From NCBI RefSeq assembly GCF_019204045.1, contig NZ_JAGSPC010000001.1, positions 806,001-870,000 of the forward strand: DNA of 64,000 nt, in the 5' to 3' direction. Position 1 is the stretch's first letter. Every line of letters begins with the position of its first letter. Shown one piece after another: positions 38,602 through 47,575 of the stretch. The notes below the pieces were generated by a model. That model was not told the DNA's origin, ran no database searches, and was given only the letters and a program-made list of their open reading frames with translations. A program made the translations under genes and the position numbers. This DNA is from Erythrobacter crassostreae. GTDB lineage: Bacteria; Pseudomonadota; Alphaproteobacteria; Sphingomonadales; Sphingomonadaceae.

Positions 38602-40044
38602 ATGATCCGCTCTCGCGCTTTTGCCGCAGCTCTGCTTGCGTCCAGCCTCTCGCTTGGTGCCTGCACCACAACCAACAATTACAACAATTACGCTGATGAG
38701 AACAAAACGTCTCGCAGCGCGGCGCCCGCTGAGGCTCCGGCCAAAGCCAAGAACGTTATCCTGTTCATCGGCGACGGGATGGGCATCTCGACCATCACGG
38801 CTGCACGCATCTATGAGGGCCAAAAGCGCGGTGAGACTGGCGAAGAAAACCTGCTCAGCTTTGAAAAGTTTGAGAATGTGGCGCTTGTCAAAACCTATAA
38901 TGTTGATGCGCAGGTCCCCGATAGTGCGGGCACTGCGACGGCGATGCATTCCGGAATGAAGACGAATATAGGCATGCTGGGCGTTGGACCTGACACGGCG
39001 CGCGGCGATTGTGCCTCTGCTCTTGCGAACCCGCTGCCAATGCTCGGCGAAGAAGTGAAACAGCGCGGCCTAGCCCTTGGTATCGTTTCAACCGCCCGAA
39101 TTACGCATGCCACGCCTGCCAGCGTTTACGCCCGCAGCCCTGATCGCAATTGGGAGGCCGATGCCGCCATTCCTGAAGAAGAGCGCGGCAAAGGATGCAG
39201 CGATATCGCAGCCCAACTGATCGCAGGGAATTGGGACGTCGCGCTCGGCGGCGGCTTGGGGGCGTTCTACGGAGAAGGCGCTGATGATACCGGCCGCCGA
39301 ATTGATCGCGACGCAAACCTTCCGGCAGACTGGATGACTCGCACAGGCGGAACCTTTGTGCGAAGCGCGGGCGCGCTAAATGAGGCACCGATGGACAAGC
39401 CCGTATTCGGCCTCTTTTCTCCAAGTCACATGACTTACATGGCTGAGCGACTGGAAGGCAAAGGCGAAGGCGAGCCGACGCTGACCGATATGACATCGCA
39501 AGCAATCGCGCGGCTTAACGCTGATCCAGACGGCTATTATCTGATGGTCGAATCGGGCCGGATCGATCACGGCCACCATGCAGGCCGAGCCGGCTGGGCA
39601 TTGGAAGAGACCGTCGAGTTTGCCCGCGCGATCCAATACGCCATCGACAACACCGATCCGGAAGAGACGCTGATTATGGTGACCGCGGATCACAGCCACG
39701 TATTCACAATCGCGGGATATCCTCGGCGCGGGAACGATATTTTGGGCCTGGTTGTCCCGCCAGAAGGCGGCGGCGATGAGGTTGCCAAGGCAGCAGACGG
39801 CAAACCTTACACCACGCTCGGCTATGCCAATGGTCCAGGCGCAATCGCAAATCAGGCCGAGCGTCCGGTGCCCGAGACCGGCATCAACGCCAAGCAGCAA
39901 TCAGCCATTCCGACCCGTAGTGAGACCCATGCTGGTGAAGATGTCGCGCTCTATGCCACTGGCCCGGGATCGGAAAAGGCGCGCGGCGTGATCGAGCAGA
40001 ACAAAATCTACGACATCATCCGCAAAGCGTTTGGCTGGGAGTAG
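38602..40044 (+). CDS. phoA: Alkaline phosphatase (PhoA-type), lipoprotein
   Basis: 480 residues. A lipobox (SLSLGAC, Cys21) suggests membrane anchoring in the periplasm. The core has NVILFIGDGMG (metal ligand Asp), the nucleophile S108 in VPDSAGTATA, GRIDHGHHAGRAGWALEE, and TADHSHVFTIAGY. It releases phosphate from organic esters using metal ions. The gene symbol is given by family, not by orthology proof. Only a CCGTCAC half-site (38547-38553) lies upstream, so Pho control is uncertain. A GGGGAAC ribosome-binding site precedes the ATG. It belongs with the phosphate porin, PstS and PPK2 in the phosphate theme of the window. Confidence 0.9.
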   Translation: MIRSRAFAAALLASSLSLGACTTTNNYNNYADENKTSRSAAPAEAPAKAKNVILFIGDGMGISTITAARIYEGQKRGETGEENLLSFEKFENVALVKTYNVDAQVPDSAGTATAMHSGMKTNIGMLGVGPDTARGDCASALANPLPMLGEEVKQRGLALGIVSTARITHATPASVYARSPDRNWEADAAIPEEERGKGCSDIAAQLIAGNWDVALGGGLGAFYGEGADDTGRRIDRDANLPADWMTRTGGTFVRSAGALNEAPMDKPVFGLFSPSHMTYMAERLEGKGEGEPTLTDMTSQAIARLNADPDGYYLMVESGRIDHGHHAGRAGWALEETVEFARAIQYAIDNTDPEETLIMVTADHSHVFTIAGYPRRGNDILGLVVPPEGGGDEVAKAADGKPYTTLGYANGPGAIANQAERPVPETGINAKQQSAIPTRSETHAGEDVALYATGPGSEKARGVIEQNKIYDIIRKAFGWE

Positions 40045-40045
40045 A

Positions 40046-40085
40046 TACAAAAAACCCCTGTCTCGGGGGCGGTGAGACAGGGGTT
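40046..40085 (-). terminator. Strong Rho-independent terminator (minus strand)
   Basis: A perfect 12-bp stem, AACCCCTGTCTC (40053-40064) with GAGACAGGGGTT (40074-40085), has a 9-nt loop. On the minus strand it is followed by a run of six T (from the A-run at about 40049-40054). On the plus strand the flank is CCATTT, so termination of phoA by the same hairpin is weaker but possible. Confidence 0.85.
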
Positions 40086-40200
40086 CCATTTAGCGTTCGT
40101 CACGCTTGTACAAGGCAACATTCCCGAAGGGCTGGGCAACAGGGGGGAAACCCGCCTTTCCGCTACCTTGTGATGTATAATTACGCGAAATTGGCTTTCA
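40046..40200 (-). ncRNA. Candidate structured RNA or long lolA 3' region
   Basis: On the minus strand this AT-rich-to-GC-rich stretch can fold into a series of small hairpins: CCCTTCGGG, CTTGTACAAG, AGCGT-GACGA-ACGCT, then a perfect 12-bp terminator with TTTTTT. A TAATTATACAT element (about 40174-40185) could be a -10 box. The length (about 120-150 nt), isolated position after lolA and strong terminator fit a small RNA. It matches no family I can name. A long 3' end of the lolA transcript is the simpler alternative. Confidence 0.35.
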
Positions 40201-40259
40201 GGTATATGAATAACACCCTAGTTTTGTCGCATACGTACAACTTTTCGCAGTCAAACCGT

Positions 40260-40943
40260 TCAGCGCGGGCGACGGGATGATCGGCGCGGATCACGGAACT
40301 TAAAAGTGCTCTCCGCGACGGAAACTCCGTAGCGGTGATTCGTCAGTCGCACTGTGGTGCGGTGATTCTGTGCGTCCAACGCGACCCAATGGGTAAGCCG
40401 CATTCCGCCTGGCGCGCCGGGGTCGCTCACGAAAATCAGATTCATAACGCCAAATTCTGGTCGTTTCGGATCGCGCACCTCGATACTCAGAACCTCCGAT
40501 GAATTCGTGGGCATGAGTTTGCCGTACTTTTTCACATCACGATTGGGATCAAGCAATGCGCCCAAGGGCGAATTTCTGATCGGCCAGCGTTCAACCTGAT
40601 TCACCTCGTAATCGACCATATAGAGCGATTTGCCGTTAGAGATCACAAGCAGATCGGCATCCTTGCCGTAATCAAACCGGATTTTACCCGGACGTTTCAG
40701 CGTCATGGTGCCGCGTGCGACATTGCCCGCGCGGTCTGTCTGCGTGAAATCAGCGCGCATTGTCGAAATCGCGCGCAAGGCTGTGACTGCGCGGTCCAGC
40801 TTTGCACCGTTCGATTGCGCTTGAGCGGATGGAACAGCGGTGAATGGAGCGGCAGCGGGCATAGCAAGAGCCGCTGCACCGACGCAGGCTGCGGTAACAA
40901 TCCGCATCGCGCGGTTCTTTAGAAATGAGGTCAGCATAATCAT
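40260..40943 (-). CDS. lolA: Outer-membrane lipoprotein carrier protein LolA
   Basis: 227 residues. The signal peptide (about 1-42, ending in AQAQS) is followed by the LolA fold: a helix with LRAISTMRADFTQTDRAG, then beta strands GTMTLKRPGKIRFDYG and GKSLYMVDYEVNQVERWP. It carries lipoproteins across the periplasm from LolCDE to the outer membrane. The start at 40943 or at Met3 (40937) are both possible. The last residues are basic (RDPRRSSRRPR). It is followed on its strand by the candidate RNA and terminator region. Confidence 0.92.
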   Translation of the reverse strand: MIMLTSFLKNRAMRIVTAACVGAAALAMPAAAPFTAVPSAQAQSNGAKLDRAVTALRAISTMRADFTQTDRAGNVARGTMTLKRPGKIRFDYGKDADLLVISNGKSLYMVDYEVNQVERWPIRNSPLGALLDPNRDVKKYGKLMPTNSSEVLSIEVRDPKRPEFGVMNLIFVSDPGAPGGMRLTHWVALDAQNHRTTVRLTNHRYGVSVAESTFKFRDPRRSSRRPR

Positions 40944-41048
40944 GCTCCGGCCATTAAAGACGAAGCGTTGAACTGCGGCTGAACTGTCAGAAAAGCAAGC
41001 GGTAAGGTTGGCGCGTTACCAATCCGGCAAACGCGCCTGCATAAGATC

Positions 41049-41216
41049 TTACTTGATCTTCGCTTCCTTGAATTCGACGTGCTTACGCGCGACCGGATCG
41101 TACTTACGGAACACCATCTTTTCGGTGATGTTACGCGGGTTCTTTTTGGTCGTGTAGTAAAAGCCCGTGCCCTCGGTCGAGACGAGCTTGATCTTGACGG
41201 TTGCGGGCTTCGCCAT
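41049..41216 (-). CDS. rpmG: 50S ribosomal protein L33
   Basis: 55 residues, [20 protein letters not shown]... through [18 protein letters not shown], a textbook L33 without the zinc-binding cysteines, as in most alphaproteobacteria. It is a small component of the large ribosomal subunit. The 157-bp upstream region holds a TTGACT-like -35 (near 41335) and a CTGGCCG/CGGCCcaCCAG hairpin in the leader close to the ATG. A role in autoregulation is possible but unproven. Confidence 0.95.
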   Translation of the reverse strand: MAKPATVKIKLVSTEGTGFYYTTKKNPRNITEKMVFRKYDPVARKHVEFKEAKIK

Positions 41217-41373
41217 GGCGGTATCCTAAGTCTGTTCTGGTGGGCCGGAGATCGGCCAGAAAATATAAAGCGGCGCGCCCATTTGCGTGGGGCACCGCCG
41301 ATAGAAGGGCGCCATTCGCCGATTCCCGTGGAAAAGTCAAGCGCTCTGCGCCCTATGAAGTGCCAAATGTGAC

Positions 41374-41790
41374 TCACCAATCAGAGCGGCTGACCTTGCC
41401 CCGATTTGCCTTCACTGCGCCTCGCGCTTTCTTTGTTTTAAGTCGCTTGGTTTTCCCCACGCGATTCACGCGCGATTTTTTGCGTGTCTTTGGCTGGCGG
41501 TGCGCCTCTTCCAGAAATTCTTGCAACTTCTCGCGTGCCGCCTGCCGGTTAGCATCTTGGGTCCGGTGCTGGCGCGCCGTGATGAGCAGGTCGCCGGCTG
41601 CGGTCAGCTTTGACCCAGCAAGATCGCGAAGCCGAGCAAATACTGGCGGGGGCAAACGCAGCGCGTAGATATTCACGCGAAGTTGAACTTCGGTCGCGAC
41701 TTTGTTGGCATTCTGCCCACCTGGACCTGACCCGGCGAGGAAGCTTTCTTCCGCAAGCGCATGAGCGCGGTCGATAAGCGTGTTATCCAT
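41374..41790 (-). CDS. arfB: Alternative ribosome-rescue factor ArfB (YaeJ)
   Basis: 138 residues. The peptidyl-release motif GGQ is at 24-26 (GSGPGGQNANK). The C-terminal tail is strongly basic (RKKSRVNRVGKTKRLKTKKARGA), as needed to sit in the empty mRNA channel. ArfB hydrolyses peptidyl-tRNA on ribosomes stalled without a stop codon. The ATG at 41790 lies 8 nt inside the previous gene, so the two are coupled. The order pabBC-pseudouridine synthase-arfB is an operon by overlap. Confidence 0.93.
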   Translation of the reverse strand: MDNTLIDRAHALAEESFLAGSGPGGQNANKVATEVQLRVNIYALRLPPPVFARLRDLAGSKLTAAGDLLITARQHRTQDANRQAAREKLQEFLEEAHRQPKTRKKSRVNRVGKTKRLKTKKARGAVKANRGKVSRSDW

Positions 41791-42529
41791 AGTCCGATGC
41801 AGCATCGGGAGCAGCGTCCAATTTGGGCGCCCGCTCGGGCGAGGCTGGCGGTTCGGGCGCGGTTAGACCGGCGCGTTCGAAATCTTCCGGGAAAGGCGCG
41901 AATGCGCTGATCGGGTTCTTGCCCTCGCGGGTAATGTGGATCGCCTCGGCATGCAACATCGTGCGCGGCGCGCCTTTATTCTGCCCACGAACAGGCCCGT
42001 AGACCGGATCGCCGAGCAGCGGCGCACCCAGACCTTGAAGTGCGTGAACCCGTAGCTGGTGCGTGCGGCCCGTTTCTGGACGGAAGCGGATCAGCGAGCG
42101 TTTTTTGCCGCCTTCGCCAATCACCTGCAGCAGTTCCCAATGCGAAACGGCGGGCTTGCCCTTTTTCGCCGCGATCATGCGCCAGCCTTTTTCAGCCGAG
42201 CTGATTTTGGAAAGGTTGAGCGAAATCGTGCCAGATTGCTCGGCCGGTTCAAAATCGACAATCGCGAGGTAGGTTTTTCCGACCAAACGATCTTCGAATG
42301 CCTTGTTGAAACGTTTCAAGGCCTTCGGATTGCGCGCCATTAGCAAGCAGCCACTGGTATCGGTATCGAGCCGGTGAACGGCAACCGGTGGGCGCTGAAA
42401 ACCCATTTTCAATTGCTCGATATGATCAAACAAAGCCGGGCCACCGCGTTTGGGCCGATCAACGGGGAGGCCTGCAGGCTTGTTGATCACAAGCGCTTCA
42501 CCGTCTTCAAACAGGATCGGGATATTCAT
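41783..42529 (-). CDS. RluA-family pseudouridine synthase
   Basis: 248 residues, catalytic domain only. The opening LVINKPAGLPVDRP and the catalytic motif HRLDTDTSGCLLMARN are typical of RluA/RsuA-type enzymes, followed by KTYLAIV and GRTHQLRVHALQGLGAPLLGDPVYG. It isomerises a specific uridine in rRNA or tRNA; the target cannot be told from sequence, and there is no S4 domain. The ATG overlaps the pabBC stop in ATGA. The C-terminal 30 residues are Pro/Ala-rich and probably disordered. Confidence 0.9.
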   Translation of the reverse strand: MNIPILFEDGEALVINKPAGLPVDRPKRGGPALFDHIEQLKMGFQRPPVAVHRLDTDTSGCLLMARNPKALKRFNKAFEDRLVGKTYLAIVDFEPAEQSGTISLNLSKISSAEKGWRMIAAKKGKPAVSHWELLQVIGEGGKKRSLIRFRPETGRTHQLRVHALQGLGAPLLGDPVYGPVRGQNKGAPRTMLHAEAIHITREGKNPISAFAPFPEDFERAGLTAPEPPASPERAPKLDAAPDAASDYG

Positions 42530-44331
42530 ATCAGCGTGCCTTTAAACAGGCCGCGCACAGCATTGCCGAGCATAAAGCCATTGGTAAGATCATCGAGTGT
42601 CAGGTCCGCTTCGCGCGCCTGCTCTTTCTCGATCAGAAATTCGCGCAAGACACCCGGCAAGAGGCCGGATGATGCGCGCGGGGTAAGGTAAATGCCATCC
42701 CGCTCCACAAAGATGTTGGTGTAGCTGCCCTCGGTTACAAGCCCGTCATTGCCAACCAACACCGCTTCATCTCCGCCCATACTCTTGGCTGCAGAAAGCG
42801 CATCTTCGTAAAAGCTGCGATCCGATGTCTTATGCGCGAGCCGCCAATCGGACGGATCAAGCGGGTTGGGCAGCGCTATCACTTTAACAGGGCCATCCAG
42901 AGGTTCTGGCATCGGCCCCGTTTCGAGTGCGGTCGCACCGCTGCGAGCCGAGAGCAGCCGCAATTTGGCAGGCTGTTCAAGTTCAAAACAGAGCGCATGA
43001 ATCTGATTGCGGGCGGCATGGCGGTCAAACTCAAAACCCAATTCAGCCGCGCTTTTTTTCATTCGCGAAAGATGCAGCTCCAGCAGCGCAATCCCGTTTT
43101 CGGGGTCAAACGCCATGGTTTCAATCAGGTCGAATGCAGGTGCGGTATGGTCCGGTGATGATCGGCGCGCAAAGCCTGCTTTGACCTCACATTCGCGCCG
43201 CTCAGCCAGCGGATCGCTGTCAGCAACGATGGCTGAACCCACGCCAAGCACGGCGCTGCCCTGGTCGTTTTCTATCGGGGTTAGGCGAAGGGTCCGGATT
43301 GCTACATTGAATGCCGCATTTCCGCCTTCATCAATCCGCCCGATTGCGCCGCAATAGGGACCGCGTGCATCGCGCTCATATTCATTGATCAATTCCATCG
43401 CACGGATTTTGGGCGCGCCTGTAATTGATCCGCACGGGAACAGGGCGCGCACCAAGTCTATCGCGCCGGTATCAGGGGTAAGTTGCGCACGAACGCTGGA
43501 AACCATCTGATGCACGGTGGGATAGCTTTCGATAGCAAAGGGCGCATCGACGCGAACGCTACCCGGCACCGCCACCCGGCTGAGATCGTTGCGCATCAGA
43601 TCGACAATCATCAGGTTCTCGGCCTTGTCCTTTACCGAACCTGCCAGTTCTTCAGCCAGTGCAATATCGCTCGTTTCGTCGCTGCCTCTGGGGCGCGTGC
43701 CCTTCATCGGCTTTGCCTTGGCCGAGTTGCCTTCCAAAGCGACAAACAGTTCAGGCGAAAAGCTGAGCAGCCAATGCGAACCGTCATACATGACACCGCC
43801 GTATCCGGCGCTGGCGGCACTGCGGAGAGATGCATAGAGCGCGACTGGATCACCTCGATATGAACCCGAGAGCGGATAGGTCAGGTTCGCCTGATAGATG
43901 TCGCCTGCGTGGATCGCTTCGCGCAGGGCAGCGAAGACAGTGTCATAGCCGCCGGGTGACAATTGCGGGCTGAGCGGCCCGATTGACGCGGTTCCTTCGG
44001 CACGTGCGCCAAGCCATGCGGGGACATCCTTTGCGGCAACCCGCTCTGGATCATCGAACAGTCCAAGCCACACAAGCGGCCCAGCAGCGCCGGTTCGGCC
44101 ATCGGCCAGAGCCGCCAGTTTAGGCTCTAGCGACAAACCAGCTTCGTAAGCGATATAGCCCGCAAGATGGCCACCAACGCGCCGTGCGGCTTCGGCTTTG
44201 GCCAGCACTTCTTCGACCTGATCGCTGCGATAGGCGACAAAGATTTCGCGCGGCGCTTCGTAAAAAAGCGTATCCGCCGCACCTTCATCGCGGGCATCGT
44301 CGAGCAGGAGAAAAGGCGTAGTCTGACCCAT
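42526..44331 (-). CDS. pabB: Aminodeoxychorismate synthase I / lyase fusion (PabB-PabC)
   Basis: 601 residues in two parts. The first (about 1-390) is the chorismate-binding domain with DIYQANLTYPLSG, MKGTRPRG, LMIVDLMRNDLSRVA and CGSITGAPKIRAMELINE. The second (about 400-600) is a class IV PLP-dependent lyase with ENGIALLELHLSRM and VTEGSYTNIFVERDG. Together they make 4-aminobenzoate from chorismate for folate. The glutaminase PabA is not nearby. The ATG at 44331 (MGQTTPFLLLDD) is preferred to an upstream in-frame start. It leads the operon with rluA-type and arfB genes and is divergent from the HerA-like gene. Confidence 0.93.
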   Translation of the reverse strand: MGQTTPFLLLDDARDEGAADTLFYEAPREIFVAYRSDQVEEVLAKAEAARRVGGHLAGYIAYEAGLSLEPKLAALADGRTGAAGPLVWLGLFDDPERVAAKDVPAWLGARAEGTASIGPLSPQLSPGGYDTVFAALREAIHAGDIYQANLTYPLSGSYRGDPVALYASLRSAASAGYGGVMYDGSHWLLSFSPELFVALEGNSAKAKPMKGTRPRGSDETSDIALAEELAGSVKDKAENLMIVDLMRNDLSRVAVPGSVRVDAPFAIESYPTVHQMVSSVRAQLTPDTGAIDLVRALFPCGSITGAPKIRAMELINEYERDARGPYCGAIGRIDEGGNAAFNVAIRTLRLTPIENDQGSAVLGVGSAIVADSDPLAERRECEVKAGFARRSSPDHTAPAFDLIETMAFDPENGIALLELHLSRMKKSAAELGFEFDRHAARNQIHALCFELEQPAKLRLLSARSGATALETGPMPEPLDGPVKVIALPNPLDPSDWRLAHKTSDRSFYEDALSAAKSMGGDEAVLVGNDGLVTEGSYTNIFVERDGIYLTPRASSGLLPGVLREFLIEKEQAREADLTLDDLTNGFMLGNAVRGLFKGTLI

Positions 44332-44438
44332 TCCCTCTGCCTTAGCCAATTGCGCTCTCAAGTCGAGTGCTTGACCGCTCCGCTTTGGCTATGCAGAGCT
44401 TTGGACGGACAAATTTTACCTCGGGGACCAGCAGGCAC

Positions 44439-46013
44439 ATGAGCGATATCTTTCTTGGACTTGGCGGCAATGGCGAAAACCAAAGTCTCGCGCTGAGCCG
44501 TGCAAACCGCCACGGATTGATCGCAGGAGCGACCGGCACTGGTAAAACAGTAACGCTGCAAGGCCTCGCCGAAAGCTTCTCTGCCAATGGTGTCCCCGTG
44601 TTTGTTGCCGATGTGAAGGGCGATCTGTCCGGTATCGCAATGCCGGGTTCGCCAACCTTCAAACATGCTGACAAGCTGGAAGGCCGCGCCAAAGAGCTCG
44701 GCATGGATGATTATGCCTATTCCGATAATCCTGTCGTGTTTTGGGATTTGTTTGGCGAGCAAGGTCACCCGATCCGTACCACGATCACTGAAATGGGTCC
44801 GTTGCTGCTCGCGCGCCTGCTCGACCTCAACGACACGCAGGAAGGCGTGCTCCAGATCGTGTTCAAGCATGCCGACGAAAATGGACTGCTGCTGCTCGAT
44901 TTCGGCGACCTGCAGTCGCTGCTGCAATGGGCATATGAAAACTCAAAAGAACTTTCCGGCGTGTATGGCAATGTGTCCAAACAATCCGTTGGCGCGATCC
45001 AGCGGCAATTGCTGAGTTTTGAAGCGCAAGGTGCCGACCATTTCTTTGGCGAACCGGCGCTCGAAATCGACGATTTTCTCCAAACCGATGAAAATGGGCG
45101 CGGATATGTGAATGTCCTTGCTGCGGATACGCTGATGCGCAGTCCAAAACTGTATGCGACGTTCCTTTTGTGGCTGCTCGCCGAATTGTTCGAAACGCTG
45201 CCCGAAGTGGGTGATCCCGAAAAGCCTAAGCTCGTCTTCTTTTTTGATGAGGCGCACTTGCTTTTCGATGATGCACCAAAGGCTCTGCAGGACAAGATTG
45301 AGCAAGTCGTTCGCTTGATCCGTTCAAAAGGCGTGGGCGTGTTCTTTGTGACGCAGAACCCGATCGATATTCCAGAGGAAGTCGCGGGCCAGTTGGGCAA
45401 CCGTGTCCAGCATGCCCTCCGCGCTTTTACCAAGCGCGATCAACGCGCCATCAAGGCGGCGGCGGAAACATTCCGGATCAATGAAGATCTCGACACAGAA
45501 GAAGTCATCACGGAGCTCAAAGTGGGTGAGGCGCTCGTTTCGACGCTAGACGAAGAAGGGGCGCCGACTGTGGTCCAGCGGACCCTGATCAAGCCGCCGC
45601 GTTCACGTCTCGGCCCGCTTACGAAAAAAGAACGCGCGATCATGCAATCGATCAGCCCGTTCGACGGCAAGTATGACGAGGTTGTCGACCGGGAAAGCGC
45701 CGAAGAGGTTCTGTCGCAGAAGGCGCAGGATGCTGTCGAAACTGCCGCCGAAGTCGAGGAGAAAGGCGTCGAGGAAGTCGCCAAGCGCCCTCGCAAGACC
45801 AAATCTATGTGGGAAAAAGCACTCTCACGCGGCACCAAGGTCGCCGCAGGCGGCATGGCCGGTGCAGCCGCCGCCGCGGTGCTGGGCAAAAAGAGCCGCT
45901 CCAACCCGATGAAGTCAGGGATAAAATCGGCAGCCGGATCAATCGCGACCGATCTCGCAGGACCGATCGCCGGCCGGTTTGTGCGCAACCTTATCGGCGG
46001 CTTGATGCGATAA
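44439..46013 (+). CDS. HerA-like ATPase (DUF853 family)
   Basis: 524 residues. Walker A is GATGTGKT (30-37), followed by [17 protein letters not shown]; Walker B is [18 protein letters not shown] sensor region [18 protein letters not shown] and an arginine-rich [15 protein letters not shown] block come next. This is the YjgR/DUF853 group, related to the HerA/FtsK hexameric ATPases, with unknown substrate. The C-terminus is Gly/Ala-rich ([13 protein letters not shown]). The ATG at 44439 follows a weak GCAGGCAC leader. The next small gene starts 6 nt after its stop. Confidence 0.88.
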   Translation: MSDIFLGLGGNGENQSLALSRANRHGLIAGATGTGKTVTLQGLAESFSANGVPVFVADVKGDLSGIAMPGSPTFKHADKLEGRAKELGMDDYAYSDNPVVFWDLFGEQGHPIRTTITEMGPLLLARLLDLNDTQEGVLQIVFKHADENGLLLLDFGDLQSLLQWAYENSKELSGVYGNVSKQSVGAIQRQLLSFEAQGADHFFGEPALEIDDFLQTDENGRGYVNVLAADTLMRSPKLYATFLLWLLAELFETLPEVGDPEKPKLVFFFDEAHLLFDDAPKALQDKIEQVVRLIRSKGVGVFFVTQNPIDIPEEVAGQLGNRVQHALRAFTKRDQRAIKAAAETFRINEDLDTEEVITELKVGEALVSTLDEEGAPTVVQRTLIKPPRSRLGPLTKKERAIMQSISPFDGKYDEVVDRESAEEVLSQKAQDAVETAAEVEEKGVEEVAKRPRKTKSMWEKALSRGTKVAAGGMAGAAAAAVLGKKSRSNPMKSGIKSAAGSIATDLAGPIAGRFVRNLIGGLMR

Positions 46014-46019
46014 AACCCG

Positions 46020-46415
46020 ATGGACCGGGCGCTCGCCGATTTCCTTGCTGAAAACGAGCTTGCCGATCCGGAGGATTGGAGCGCGCTTTACGATGTTCCC
46101 AGAATTCGCGCACTCCTGATCGAGGCAGCGCGCGAGGAACGGGCGCTGAGCTATTCCGAAATTCTTGCACGGCTAGGCTTTCGTTTTACCCGGCCCAAGA
46201 TGCGTGCGCTTTGCAGAACGCTTGATACGATCGATGGCGAAACCCGCACGAAAGGAGAGCCGGAGCTTGCGGTTTTGGTCGTGCGCGAAAGTGACGGCCT
46301 GCCGGGTCAAGGCTGGTGGACCGGAAGGCGCGACTACAAAGGCGAATGGACTGGCAAGCAGGCAAAGCAATTTGTGCGGCAATTGCAGCGTGAGGCCTTT
46401 TCTTTTTGGGCTTAG
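46020..46415 (+). CDS. Small conserved-looking protein of unknown function
   Basis: 131 residues, no signal or membrane segment. The N-terminal half is helical and acidic (DRALADFLAENELADPEDW) with a winged-helix-like pattern (LSYSEILARLGFRFTRPKMRALCRTLDTI). The second half is beta-like and basic, ending in QLQREAFSFWA. A nucleic-acid-binding role is conceivable from the winged-helix look, but I recognise no family. It starts 6 nt after the HerA-like gene, so co-expression is likely. Confidence 0.65.
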   Translation: MDRALADFLAENELADPEDWSALYDVPRIRALLIEAAREERALSYSEILARLGFRFTRPKMRALCRTLDTIDGETRTKGEPELAVLVVRESDGLPGQGWWTGRRDYKGEWTGKQAKQFVRQLQREAFSFWA

Positions 46416-46437
46416 AATGCCGCTGTCTTGGCTGCCC

Positions 46438-47529
46438 TCATCCGTCTGCGACGACGAGCGTGTGGTTCTCGTAAGCGAGCCGCGCAGGCATCGAAAAATC
46501 AATCAACGCCGTTCCGCCGCATTCTTGCAGCAGATCAAGGCAAACATCGCGATCAGCGCCTTCGAGCGAACTCATGTAATCCAGCGCGCGCTGTAGCATC
46601 CATAAACTGAATGTTCGCGCGATGCCTTCGCCTTTCACGCCTTCGATTTCGAAGGAAGCCATACGGACGCCGCGGGGAATATCTCCAGTCGGATTTTGTT
46701 TCAGCCAATCGCTAAACAAGGCTGCGGTTTGAGCCAGAAACGGCACATGCTCGCGCATCATCCGTTCAAGCACCGGTATCAAGGTGGGCGGAATCTCATC
46801 ATTCGGCAGAAACTCGCCTGATAGCGGTTCGCTCGGAGCAACCATACGCTCAACCCATTCGGCAACACGCGGCGCGAGGCGTTTCATGATCTCACCCGAA
46901 GCGGGGTCTCGGTAGAGGTGGGCATAAAGCGGTCCGATCAGACCAAAATCACCGATTGAAGGACGGCTGCCCAGAAGGAAATCGTGCTTGGCGAAATGCG
47001 CGTCCAGATCGGCGAGCAAAGCCTCGTAACTGGCTTCGATACCGGGAATAGTCTCTTCGTTGATACCCAGTATCGGCACGAATCCGCGGAACTGCTTACC
47101 GATCATTGTACCCGCCGCGATTTGTTGATCACGGGGCGCATCGGGCATCATGTTCCGACCGAATTCTTCCAGTATCCAGTCCTCGTTATAATTCCAGCGA
47201 TAGTGCATCGCAGGCAGCACAAGCCATTCATCGCCAAAGCATTCCAGCAACCTTGCAGCAAAATGCTGGCGCGGCGTGTCAGGATAGATCGAGGGGCTGC
47301 CAAGCGTGCTCTCGAAATGATCGATGATCAGCGAGGTGTCTTGCAGCATCGTCCCGTCGCTTAGCTCGACCACTGGAATGATCATACGGCCGATTGCCGG
47401 AACAATCACTTCATTGCGGATTTGCAGATTGGGCGCGATTTCGGTGTAGTCGGCGCCTTTCCAGTCGAGATATGCGCGTGCCTTGCCAGAGAAAAGCGAC
47501 GCGGGTGAGCCGTACATTGTGGTGGTCAT
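46438..47529 (-). CDS. Glutathione S-transferase-like protein, long form
   Basis: 363 residues, well above the usual 200-230 for a GST. The thioredoxin-like N-domain (about 1-80) has YGSPASLFSGKARAYLDWKG and the glutathione-contact block IPVVELSDGTMLQDTSLIIDHFE. The helical C-domain follows (RPSIGDFGLIGPLYAHLYRD), then an extra helical region of about 120 residues. Ser rather than Cys sits at the catalytic corner. The activity is unknown. It starts 46 nt after the histidine kinase stop, so it may be the last gene of that transcript. Confidence 0.75.
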   Translation of the reverse strand: MTTTMYGSPASLFSGKARAYLDWKGADYTEIAPNLQIRNEVIVPAIGRMIIPVVELSDGTMLQDTSLIIDHFESTLGSPSIYPDTPRQHFAARLLECFGDEWLVLPAMHYRWNYNEDWILEEFGRNMMPDAPRDQQIAAGTMIGKQFRGFVPILGINEETIPGIEASYEALLADLDAHFAKHDFLLGSRPSIGDFGLIGPLYAHLYRDPASGEIMKRLAPRVAEWVERMVAPSEPLSGEFLPNDEIPPTLIPVLERMMREHVPFLAQTAALFSDWLKQNPTGDIPRGVRMASFEIEGVKGEGIARTFSLWMLQRALDYMSSLEGADRDVCLDLLQECGGTALIDFSMPARLAYENHTLVVADG

Positions 47530-47575
47530 AAAGGGCCTTTCGCCGGATTTAATCCCGACGTTACGCGAACAATGC

